A stretch of 30,149 nt of DNA from an uncultured Prevotellaceae bacterium (lineage in GTDB: Bacteria; Bacteroidota; Bacteroidia; Bacteroidales; Bacteroidaceae): positions 1 through 30,149 of the forward strand of contig CADCEQ010000043.1 of NCBI GenBank assembly GCA_902800435.1. Direction: 5' to 3'. The position numbers were made by a program, and so were the translations under genes. The notes under the pieces are model-generated. The model did no database searches and had not been told where the DNA came from. It was given only the letters and a program-made list of their open reading frames with translations. The number at the start of each line of letters is the position of its first letter. Positions within the stretch are counted from its first letter, which is position 1. Below are positions 1 through 6,309 of this stretch, one piece after another.

Positions 1-69
1 TATGGAGGCCTTGATTTCTAACTTTTCGGGGCAATTTGTTTCAGTTTTTATCTCAACTGGCTTATAATC

Positions 70-91
70 TCGGAAATTTTATTTAAATTTG
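70..91 (+). promoter_or_regulatory. Promoter of the GH2 glycosidase gene
   Basis: The -7 box TAAATTTG lies at 84-91, followed by GCAG. A CTCGG box sits 11 nt upstream, with its TCG at 70-72. No TTTG -33 box is visible at the usual 19-21 nt spacing. The start codon is 20 nt downstream of the -7 box, so the leader would be very short. This is inferred from the Bacteroidota promoter consensus; no transcript data are available. Confidence 0.55.
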
Positions 92-111
92 CAGAAAATA
101 TCCATCGTATT

Positions 112-1935
112 ATGAAAAAGACCATCATTACCGCTGTAGCCCTGCTGCTGGCCGTTTGCGCAGTCCGGGCAGTACCTCGTGCCGAGTATCCGCGCCCGCA
201 GTTCGAGCGGGCCGAGTGGCTGAACCTGAACGGCGAGTGGAACTTCGCCTTCGACTTCGGGCAGACAGGCCTGGAGCGCAAGTGGCACGAGGCCACGTCG
301 TTCGACCGTAAGATAACCGTACCCTTCTGCCCCGAGAGCCGGCTGTCGGGCATCGCCTACACCGACTTTATCCCCGCCGTGTGGTATCAGCGCACGCTCA
401 CCGTTCCCGCCTCATGGGAGGGCCGTCAAGTGCGCCTCAACTTCGGTGCCTCCGACTACGAGACCCACGTCTTCATCGACGGCCATGAGGTGGGCACCCA
501 CTACGGCAGCGGCTCGTCGTTCTCGTTCGACGTCACCCGTCTGGCACAGCCCGGCACCAGTCACAACCTCGTCGTGTGGGTTAAGGACAACCTGCGCGAC
601 GGCTTCCAGACGGGCGGCAAGCAGGCCTTCGAGCTCTACTCAAACGGCTGCATGTACACCCGCACTACCGGCATCTGGCAGACCGTCTGGCTGGAACCCG
701 TCGACCAGGAGGGCCTGGAGTCAGTCTTCGCCGTCCCTGACATCGACCAGCAGCAGCTCGTCATCCATCCGCGCTTCTTCAAGGAGAGCACTGCTAACAA
801 GCTCACCGTCAAGCTCTTCGACGGCAAGCGGCTCGTGGCTTCGGCCGTTGCCTCGTGTACCAATGGCACCGTCGTCGTGCTGCCCGTCAAGAAGCCCAGA
901 CTCTGGTCGCCCGAGAGCCCCTTCCTCTACGACATCACCTACGAGGTGAGCCGCGCCGGCAAGGTCATCGACCGCATACAGTCCTATGCCGGCATGCGCA
1001 AGGTCCATGTGGCCGGAGGCTACTTCTACCTCAACAACCAGCCCTACTACCAGCGCCTCGTGCTTGATCAGGGCTTTTATCCCGACGGCATCTGGACGGC
1101 ACCCTCCGACGAGGCCCTGCGCCGCGACATCGAGCTGTCGAAGGCTGTAGGCTTCAACGGCGCCCGCCTCCACCAGAAGTCGTTCGAGGAGCGCTATTAC
1201 TACTGGGCCGACCGTCTGGGCTACCTAACCTGGGGCGAGTCAGCCTCGTGGGGACTCAACGTCAACAGCGACCTCGCCGCCCGCAACTTCATCGCCGAGT
1301 GGACCGAGCTCGTAGAGCGCGACCGCAACCACCCGTCGCTCGTCACGTGGACACCTTTCAACGAGACCTGGGGCAGCAACGGCTCCGGCGTGTATACCCA
1401 CATGGTCGACGACGTCTACCGCCTCACCCGTGCCATCGACCCCACGCGGCCCGTCAACGACGTCAGCGGCGACGGTCACGTGCGCACCGACATCTGGTCC
1501 GTCCACAACTACGAGCGCGACCCGAAGAAGCTCGTCGCCCAGCTCACCTTCCACAAAGGCCGCGAGCCTTACCGCAACCAGGCCGACAAGTCCTTCCTCG
1601 CCCGCTACGACGGTCAACCCTACATGGTCGACGAGTTTGGCGGCCTCCCCTGGATACGCCCCGAGGAGCGCAGCACGTCGTGGGGCTACGGCTCAAACAT
1701 CGACACCCTCGACGACTTCTACCGCATTCTGCAGGACGAGGTCGACGCCCTCAGGCAGTGTCCCAACGTCGTCGGTTTCTGCTACACCCAGATTACCGAC
1801 GTCGAGCAGGAGAAGAACGGCATCTACTACTACGACCGCTCGCCGAAGTTCGACGCCTCCCGCATCCGCGCCATCTTCGAGCGCATCCCCAGCATCATCA
1901 CCGCCCCCCGTCCCCTTCCCGTCTTTGAGCCGTAG
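112..1935 (+). CDS. Exported glycoside hydrolase family 2 protein (beta-galactosidase/beta-glucuronidase-like)
   Basis: This is a probable periplasmic or outer-envelope exo-glycosidase that removes a non-reducing-end sugar from plant or host glycans. A signal peptide occupies residues 1-20 (basic MKK, hydrophobic core, cleavage after AVRA). Residues 30-190 form the GH2 sugar-binding jelly-roll (start LNGEWNFAF). An Ig-like domain covers about 195-290, and a TIM barrel runs from about 300 to the end. The acid/base Glu is in TPFNETWG (E418) and the nucleophile in MVDEFGG (E508), so the enzyme looks active. It ends soon after the barrel, as in compact 600-residue GH2 proteins without extra C-terminal domains. 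No SusC/SusD partner is in view, so substrate cannot be assigned. The ATG fits both the signal peptide and the promoter 20 nt upstream. GH2 membership is clear; the specific activity is not. Confidence 0.9.
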   Translation: MKKTIITAVALLLAVCAVRAVPRAEYPRPQFERAEWLNLNGEWNFAFDFGQTGLERKWHEATSFDRKITVPFCPESRLSGIAYTDFIPAVWYQRTLTVPASWEGRQVRLNFGASDYETHVFIDGHEVGTHYGSGSSFSFDVTRLAQPGTSHNLVVWVKDNLRDGFQTGGKQAFELYSNGCMYTRTTGIWQTVWLEPVDQEGLESVFAVPDIDQQQLVIHPRFFKESTANKLTVKLFDGKRLVASAVASCTNGTVVVLPVKKPRLWSPESPFLYDITYEVSRAGKVIDRIQSYAGMRKVHVAGGYFYLNNQPYYQRLVLDQGFYPDGIWTAPSDEALRRDIELSKAVGFNGARLHQKSFEERYYYWADRLGYLTWGESASWGLNVNSDLAARNFIAEWTELVERDRNHPSLVTWTPFNETWGSNGSGVYTHMVDDVYRLTRAIDPTRPVNDVSGDGHVRTDIWSVHNYERDPKKLVAQLTFHKGREPYRNQADKSFLARYDGQPYMVDEFGGLPWIRPEERSTSWGYGSNIDTLDDFYRILQDEVDALRQCPNVVGFCYTQITDVEQEKNGIYYYDRSPKFDASRIRAIFERIPSIITAPRPLPVFEP

Positions 1936-2020
1936 ATACTCCCAAATACTTATCGCAATGCCGAATAATTGTTATAAATGTTATTAAAAGGAATTTCCCA
2001 ACATATAACACTGATGAACT

Positions 2021-2716
2021 ATGAATATACAAGAAATTGACATTCACTTTGATGTCCAAACCGACAGTAACGGTAAAGACCCTGATTATGCGAGCAAGAC
2101 ATTGAAGACATATCATCAAGCGTTATGGAGTAAGCCTTTGCCCAATGGGCAGATGATGCAGTTGGAAATCGAAAAGAATTGTCTTAAATGGGGCGATATG
2201 TGGTTTGGCTGTGATTCTATTACTGCCAGTTTCTTGCATTGGCGATTTCCTCTAAAGAAATATGTGGAACAACATATTCCCAATTTCGCAGAGTGGAAGA
2301 AAGAATATTGGCATAAAACCTATACAATAGGCGGTTCCATCATCTTTCCTATGCATCGATGGAGTATGAACCAGGCAAGAGGATGCAGCGTGAAAGTGTG
2401 CGACAGGTGGGACTTAACACTTGAATGTATTCGCAGATTCTATGCGGGAGAGCCAACACCCTTAGATAAGGCATTGAATAAAGATAGGGAGTTCTTTGAA
2501 CTATTTGTTGATTTTAAAGGTTATATTGATTTCTTCCTGCTTCAAGATTATGTAGATCAGGATTATAACGTAAGGTTTTCACTTGACACTCCACTCTTTG
2601 ACAGCATGCCAATGCCAAATACTCTCGATGAATATCTCAAATGGATTGACTTACAAGTCGAATTTGTAGAAAAGAGAGGAAAAAGGATTGCTGAATATGC
2701 TCGGAACCAGATGTAA
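2021..2716 (+). CDS. Hypothetical protein, DUF6994-like
   Basis: This 231-residue soluble protein has no signal peptide or membrane segment. The N-terminus has the pattern DVQTDSNGKDPDYASKTLK followed by LWSKPLPNG, which I associate with the uncharacterised DUF6994 family; that assignment is from memory and tentative. Trp and aromatic residues are abundant (WGDMWFG, FLHWRF, WKKEYWH). No catalytic motif is recognisable. Its base and codon use is visibly more AT-rich than the GC-rich genes on both sides (for example many AAA, ATA and TTT codons), and it sits next to a relic-filled region, which suggests recent acquisition. No clear promoter was found in the 85-nt AT-rich gap after the GH2 gene. 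Function unknown. Confidence 0.75.
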   Translation: MNIQEIDIHFDVQTDSNGKDPDYASKTLKTYHQALWSKPLPNGQMMQLEIEKNCLKWGDMWFGCDSITASFLHWRFPLKKYVEQHIPNFAEWKKEYWHKTYTIGGSIIFPMHRWSMNQARGCSVKVCDRWDLTLECIRRFYAGEPTPLDKALNKDREFFELFVDFKGYIDFFLLQDYVDQDYNVRFSLDTPLFDSMPMPNTLDEYLKWIDLQVEFVEKRGKRIAEYARNQM

Positions 2717-2756
2717 CTGCGGTTCTTTCGTTACACGGAGAAGGTTTGAAAGGAAT

Positions 2757-2785
2757 CACAAGGGGAATCACGAGTTCCCCCTGTG
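2757..2785. terminator. Stem-loop downstream of the DUF6994-like gene
   Basis: The arms CACAAGGGGAA (2757-2767) and TTCCCCCTGTG (2775-2785) pair over 11 positions with one mismatch around a 7-nt loop. It lies 40 nt after the stop codon. There is no strong T-run on the plus strand, so it may act as a processing or stability hairpin rather than a classic intrinsic terminator. Confidence 0.4.
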
Positions 2786-2803
2786 AGTAGTCCATTAGTA
2801 CCC

Positions 2804-2899
2804 TCATAACGGGCCGTAGCCCATGCACGAGGTCGTTTCCAGTGCTGTCAGGAATGCCGTGAGCGCGGTTACTACAATCTACACCCGATACCCCCTCAT
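2804..2899 (-). pseudogene. Relic small ORF resembling a 'smalltalk' protein
   Basis: Reading the minus strand from ATG at 2899 gives MRGYRV, an in-frame TAG (codon 7), then IVVTALTAFLTALETTSC and MGYGPL before TGA at 2804-2806. The hydrophobic stretch ending TTSCMG resembles the roughly 30-residue 'smalltalk' proteins common in Bacteroidales accessory loci next to HU-like and amidase genes. With the internal stop it looks dead, unless TAG is a sequencing error for CAG. The match is by memory of the pattern, not by alignment. It is preceded by a heptamer junction shared with the upstream relic. Confidence 0.35.
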
Positions 2900-2903
2900 C
2901 TCC

Positions 2904-3195
2904 TCACTCCTCAATAGCCTCCCCCTCCGGGGGGAGGGGGCTTACGGTTCGCCCCTGCTGGCTGATCTTCGTACGCTTCTGGTAGGTCAGCGGATTGCCG
3001 TACTTGTCGGTCTTGTCGCTCTGCATGATCTCCACGTAGTCGTTCAGCTGGAAGGTGGCCTGTTCGAGCAGCGCCTTCTCCGTCAGCTTGTCCTCCTCGT
3101 CGCCGACTTCATGAGCTAATTGGCCGTTTTAGCTGTTCCAACTTCTCGTATACAGCTACAAGTCCAAGGTCACGAACTTGGATACAGAATACACT
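2904..3195 (-). pseudogene. Degenerate, frameshifted CDS remnant
   Basis: Two minus-strand reading frames carry protein-like sequence. The upstream piece (roughly 3195-3109) reads VFCIQVRDLGLVAVYEKLEQ then LKRPISS and stop. The downstream piece (3116-2904) reads AHEVGDEEDKLTEKALLEQ, ATFQLNDYVEIMQSDKTDK and YGNPLTYQKRTKISQQG, then a proline/glutamate tail and TGA. The pieces abut with a frame offset near 3110, so a frameshifted single gene is the simplest reading. There is no start codon upstream; the open frame runs into the inverted-repeat arm at 3179. The C-terminal coding region crosses the GC hairpin at 2921-2940. I do not recognise the family. Confidence 0.4.
2921..2940. repeat. GC-rich palindromic hairpin
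   Basis: The arms CCCCCTCC (2921-2928) and GGAGGGGG (2933-2940) pair perfectly around GGGG. The element resembles short C/G-block palindromes scattered between genes in Prevotella-like genomes. It lies inside the 3' end of a relic gene, so it probably inserted there or arose after decay. Confidence 0.5.
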
Positions 3196-3346
3196 TTTAT
3201 TTTAAGCCACCCCAAATCCTGCGAACAAGAATATACTATATATATTATATGTATATAATATATATAGTATAATATAATTATACACATTCTTACCCGTCTG
3301 CATGCACCCGCCTCTAAAAAAACTGTATTTCTGTATTCTGTATCCA
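3179..3346. repeat. Inverted-repeat-flanked AT-rich island 1
   Basis: The outer arms are a perfect 15-bp inverted repeat, TGGATACAGAATACA (3179-3193) and TGTATTCTGTATCCA (3332-3346). The right arm continues inward as a tandem of the same word (CTGTATTT, CTGTATT, CTGTATC). Both arms are followed inward by a T/A run. The interior holds a perfect 19-bp palindrome at 3232-3271 (separate entry). No open reading frame crosses the island. It has the same organisation as the island at 21120-21320. Confidence 0.7.
3232..3271. repeat. Perfect 19-bp AT palindrome (potential cruciform)
   Basis: The left arm TATACTATATATATTATAT (3232-3250) and the right arm ATATAATATATATAGTATA (3253-3271) are exact reverse complements separated by GT. 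Apart from one C/G pair in the stem and the loop G, the whole 40-nt element is A/T. It would extrude readily as a cruciform or form a long RNA hairpin. Confidence 0.85.
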
Positions 3347-3365
3347 GTGTTTTTCAGTCTAAATA

Positions 3366-3397
3366 TTTGCAGGATTCGCGGATTTTTTGTATCTTTG
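3366..3397 (+). promoter_or_regulatory. Orphan consensus promoter
   Basis: TTTG (3366-3369), 20 nt, then TATCTTTG (3390-3397): a textbook Bacteroidota -33/-7 pair. A TTCG box (TCG at 3376-3378) stands 11 nt before the -7 box. It points rightward into a region with no open reading frame, toward the 3' end of rho. Confidence 0.6.
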
Positions 3398-3403
3398 TAC
3401 TGT

Positions 3404-3522
3404 CGTAGAACTCAGTCACTTAGTACGTCTAACCTGACCAGTTAGGACGATAATATCGATGACTTAGCGCCCGCCCGCGGGAAAGAAAAAGAGCCGGAAG
3501 GCTCGCGGGCTTCCGGCTCTTT
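3404..3522 (+). ncRNA. Candidate small RNA downstream of the orphan promoter
   Basis: A transcript starting about 7 nt after the -7 box at 3390-3397 and ending at the hairpin 3488-3522 would be about 115-120 nt. It would contain CTAACCTGACCAGTTAGG (3429-3446, 5-bp stem), the palindrome CGATAATATCG, and the strong 13-bp terminal hairpin, though the plus-strand T-run after that hairpin is short. No ORF lies in it. It would converge on rho and overlap rho's terminator. This is inference from promoter plus hairpin only. Confidence 0.25.
3488..3522 (-). terminator. Intrinsic terminator of rho
   Basis: A perfect 13-bp stem, AAAGAGCCGGAAG (3488-3500) with CTTCCGGCTCTTT (3510-3522), encloses a 9-nt loop. 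On the minus strand it is followed by TTTTTCTTTC, a good T-tract, 30 nt after the rho stop codon. Confidence 0.85.
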
Positions 3523-3552
3523 CTGCGTGTGTTCTTTGAATGATTGATACAT

Positions 3553-5532
3553 TTATCCGTTCATTGAGAGGAGGAACTCCTCGTTGGAGCGTGTGGTGAC
3601 CAGACGGTCGCGGATGGTGCCCATAGCCTCGATGGGGTTCATCTCGGCAATGAACTTGCGGGCTACCCACATGCGGTTGAGCGTGGTCTGGTCCTGCAGC
3701 AGGTCGTCGCGGCGCGTCGACGACTGTACAAGGTCAATAGCCGGGAAGATGCGCTTGTTTGCCAGCGAGCGGTTGAGCTGGATTTCGGAGTTACCCGTAC
3801 CCTTGAACTCCTCGAAGATGACCTCGTCCATCTTGGAACCCGTGTCGACGAGTGCTGTAGCGATGATGGTGAGCGAGCCGCCACCCTCGATGTTACGGGC
3901 AGCACCGAAGAAGCGCTTGGGCTTCTGCAGGGCGTTGGCATCGACACCGCCGGTGAGCACCTTTCCCGAAGCGGGGGCCACGGTGTTGTAGGCGCGAGCC
4001 AGGCGGGTGATGGAGTCGAGGAAGATGACAACGTCGTGGCCGCATTCGACCATGCGCTTGGCCTTCTCGAGCACGATGCCGGCAATCTTGACGTGGCGGT
4101 CGGCGGGCTCGTCGAAGGTCGATGCGATGACCTCGGCATCGACGGTGCGGGCCATGTCGGTGACCTCTTCGGGTCGCTCGTCGATGAGCAGCATCATGAT
4201 GTAGGCCTCGGGATGATTGGCGGCAATGGCGTTGGCAATGTCCTTCATGAGGATGGTCTTACCGGTCTTGGGCTGAGCCACGATGAGGGCGCGCTGGCCC
4301 TTGCCGATGGGCGAGAAGAGGTCGACGATGCGCACCGATGGATTGGTGGTCTGCGGGTCGCCGCAGAGTGTGAACTTCTCGTCGGGGAAGAGGGGCGTCA
4401 GGTGTTCGAACGATACGCGGTCGCGCACTTCGTTGGGGTTGCGCCCGTTGATGCTGTTGATGTTCGACAGGGCGAAGTACTTCTCATTGTCGTGAGGCGG
4501 GCGGACGGTACACTCCACGACGTCGCCGGTCTTCAGGCTCCACTTCTTGATCTGCTGCGGCGAGACGTAGATGTCGTCAGGCGACGAGAGATAGTTGTAG
4601 TCGCTCGAGCGCAGGAATCCGTAGCCACCGTCCTGCAGCACCTCGAGTACGCCGTTGCCGGTGATGATATCATTGAAGTCGTACCTCTCAGAAGTGCCAT
4701 TCTCTGCATAAGCCTGACGCTGCGGAGCGTTTTGAGCCTGCTGCATGGGCTGGACAACGGGGCGGTCGAACATGTCGAGCGTGGGAATGGCTGCCTGGTC
4801 CTCGATGGGCAGGTCTTCGACGACGATGAAGTCGGTACCGTCGTTGGGGTCGCCGGCCCAGACGCCTTCAGGGGTTATGGCCTCGTCGGCAACTTCCTCC
4901 TGCTTGCGCTGCTGCGACAGCTTCTCCTGCAGTTGCTCGAGCATCTCGGGCGAGGTCTCGTCGTCGCTGGCAGATTCGGCAAAGTCGGCAGCCTCGGGAA
5001 TGATGTCGGCCTCAGGCACAGCCTCTGCGGCAGGCTCCTCGGGTGCGGCGGGCTGCTCAGCCTGCTCGGCCTCGGCCTGCTTCTCCTTCTCGGCAGCAAT
5101 GGCGGCCAGCTCGGCCTTCGACTTGCGTCCGCGCTTCTTGGGAGCGGGCTTCTCAGGCTTCTCGGGCTGCGGCTCGGTCTTCTCGGCAGCAGGCTGTTCA
5201 GGTTCTGGCTCGGGCTCTGGAGCAGGAGCTACGGGCATGTCGCTGAAGAGCGACGGTGCCTCGGCCGACTTGATGCCGCGACTCTTGACGTCGAAATTCT
5301 CGCCTTCCTTGCCGTTGACACTATATACGCGGTCGGTATCTTTCTTCACGATGCGGGTGCGCTTGCGCTTGCTGGAGGTCTCGCCCGAAGCGCTCTGCTC
5401 GGCAGCCTTGTCGAGAATGGCGTAGATGACGTCCTGCTGCGACTGGCTGGGGTCGACCTTGATGTCGAGTTCTTGTGCGATACCCATCAGCTGGGGTATC
5501 TCCATCTGTTCAAGTTGTTCTTTGGTATACAT
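3553..5532 (-). CDS. rho: Transcription termination factor Rho
   Basis: Rho is a hexameric RNA-dependent ATPase/translocase that ends transcription of untranslated RNA. The 659-residue protein is much longer than the 419-residue E. coli Rho. Residues 1-45 are the Rho N-terminal helical domain ([18 protein letters not shown]). Residues about 50-265 are a low-complexity, Pro/Glu/Ala-rich insert containing a basic patch (KKRGRKSK), typical of Bacteroidota Rho. The cold-shock RNA-binding fold follows at about 275-350 ([20 protein letters not shown]). The Walker A motif is AQPKTGKT (K425) and Walker B is [16 protein letters not shown] (D506). I chose ATG at 5532 because the N-terminal domain begins there; the frame stays open upstream only as antisense to yihA. 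It diverges from yihA and has its own promoter and terminator. Confidence 0.97.
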   Translation of the reverse strand: MYTKEQLEQMEIPQLMGIAQELDIKVDPSQSQQDVIYAILDKAAEQSASGETSSKRKRTRIVKKDTDRVYSVNGKEGENFDVKSRGIKSAEAPSLFSDMPVAPAPEPEPEPEQPAAEKTEPQPEKPEKPAPKKRGRKSKAELAAIAAEKEKQAEAEQAEQPAAPEEPAAEAVPEADIIPEAADFAESASDDETSPEMLEQLQEKLSQQRKQEEVADEAITPEGVWAGDPNDGTDFIVVEDLPIEDQAAIPTLDMFDRPVVQPMQQAQNAPQRQAYAENGTSERYDFNDIITGNGVLEVLQDGGYGFLRSSDYNYLSSPDDIYVSPQQIKKWSLKTGDVVECTVRPPHDNEKYFALSNINSINGRNPNEVRDRVSFEHLTPLFPDEKFTLCGDPQTTNPSVRIVDLFSPIGKGQRALIVAQPKTGKTILMKDIANAIAANHPEAYIMMLLIDERPEEVTDMARTVDAEVIASTFDEPADRHVKIAGIVLEKAKRMVECGHDVVIFLDSITRLARAYNTVAPASGKVLTGGVDANALQKPKRFFGAARNIEGGGSLTIIATALVDTGSKMDEVIFEEFKGTGNSEIQLNRSLANKRIFPAIDLVQSSTRRDDLLQDQTTLNRMWVARKFIAEMNPIEAMGTIRDRLVTTRSNEEFLLSMNG

Positions 5533-5621
5533 AACAATACGATGTAAATGTCTGTTGTTGGATATAAAAAAATGGTGGAAACGTTTCACGGTCGGAAACG
5601 CTGATTTTGAAAAATCGACTG

Positions 5622-5653
5622 CAAAGGTAGTGATTATTTCCGAAACTGCCAAA
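5622..5653 (-). promoter_or_regulatory. rho promoter
   Basis: On the minus strand, TTTG (5650-5653), 20 nt, then TACCTTTG (5622-5629) followed by CAG. TTTCGG lies 11 nt upstream of the -7 box (TCG at 5641-5643). The box forms one arm of the palindrome CCGAAA...TTTCG shared with the divergent yihA promoter. Confidence 0.65.
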
Positions 5654-5656
5654 CTA

Positions 5657-5680
5657 TTTCGAATCTTTTTCGTAACTTTG
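5657..5680 (+). promoter_or_regulatory. yihA (ysxC) promoter
   Basis: The -7 box TAACTTTG (5673-5680) is followed by CAC, with TTTCGA upstream (TCG at 5659-5661, 11 nt before the -7 box). The start codon is 20 nt after the -7 box. No TTTG is found at -33. The CCGAAA (5640-5645) and TTTCG (5657-5661) arms are related by symmetry, one serving each divergent promoter. Confidence 0.6.
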
Positions 5681-5700
5681 CACCGAAAAATAGAAAACAG

Positions 5701-6309
5701 ATGGAAATAAAGACCGCAGAATTCACCCTGAGTGCCCCGACAGTAGGCATGTGCCCGCAGGACACGAAGCCCGAGTACGCCTTCATAGGGCGCTCGAACG
5801 TGGGCAAGTCGAGCCTGATCAACATGCTGACCAACCACAAGAAACTGGCCAAGACGTCGGCAACGCCCGGCAAGACGCTGCTCATCAACCACTTTATTAT
5901 TAATAAGGAGTGGTATTTGGTCGACCTGCCCGGCTACGGCTATGCCAAGCGCTCGAAGAAGGAGATTGACAAGCTCGACCAGATGATTCGCGGCTACATC
6001 CTGCAGCGCGAGCAGCTGGTGAACGTCTTCGTGCTGGTCGACGTACGGCTGGAGCCGCAGAAGATTGACCTGGAGTTCATCGAGTGGCTGGGGGTGTCGT
6101 CGGTTCCGTTTGCCATCATCTTCACCAAGGCCGACAAGCTGACGCCCAACAAGGCCCGCCAGGCTGTAGAGGCGTACAAGAAGACGCTGCTGGAGACGTG
6201 GGAGGAGCTTCCGCCCATCTTCCTGACATCGGCCGAGAAGCGTGAGGGCAGGGACGAGGTGCTGCAGTATATCGACGACATAAACAGCTCGCTGAAGGAC
6301 AATGGCTAA
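5701..6309 (+). CDS. yihA: Ribosome biogenesis GTPase YihA/YsxC (EngB)
   Basis: This GTPase assists late assembly of the 50S ribosomal subunit. At 202 residues it has the usual family length. G1 is GRSNVGKS (residues 30-37), G2 lies around TSATPGKT, G3 is DLPGYG (75-80), G4 is TKAD (142-145) and G5 is TSAEK near 180. It is the first gene of a co-directional run; its last 8 nt overlap the start of the ABC-F gene, so the two are probably translated together. It is divergent from rho with 168 nt between. The ATG follows directly on the promoter leader. Confidence 0.96.
   Translation: MEIKTAEFTLSAPTVGMCPQDTKPEYAFIGRSNVGKSSLINMLTNHKKLAKTSATPGKTLLINHFIINKEWYLVDLPGYGYAKRSKKEIDKLDQMIRGYILQREQLVNVFVLVDVRLEPQKIDLEFIEWLGVSSVPFAIIFTKADKLTPNKARQAVEAYKKTLLETWEELPPIFLTSAEKREGRDEVLQYIDDINSSLKDNG

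Noticed and set aside
1240..1617. Minus-strand ORFs inside the GH2 gene
   Set aside because: They are Val/Gly/Asp-rich antisense shadows; the GH2 catalytic motifs on the plus strand are intact.
2823..3119. Plus-strand ORF of 98 codons in the relic region
   Set aside because: The reverse strand gives more protein-like sequence (EEDKLTEKALLEQ and others), and the plus-strand translation looks like a shadow with low-complexity Leu/Val.
3230..3290. Replication origin
   Set aside because: The region is AT-rich and palindromic but has no DnaA boxes, and no dnaA, dnaN or parAB lies in the window.
4036..5547. Long plus-strand open frame (about 500 codons) opposite rho
   Set aside because: It is the antisense shadow of a GC-rich gene with biased third positions. 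It is rich in Leu/Gly/Val with no recognisable motifs, and rho on the other strand is certain.
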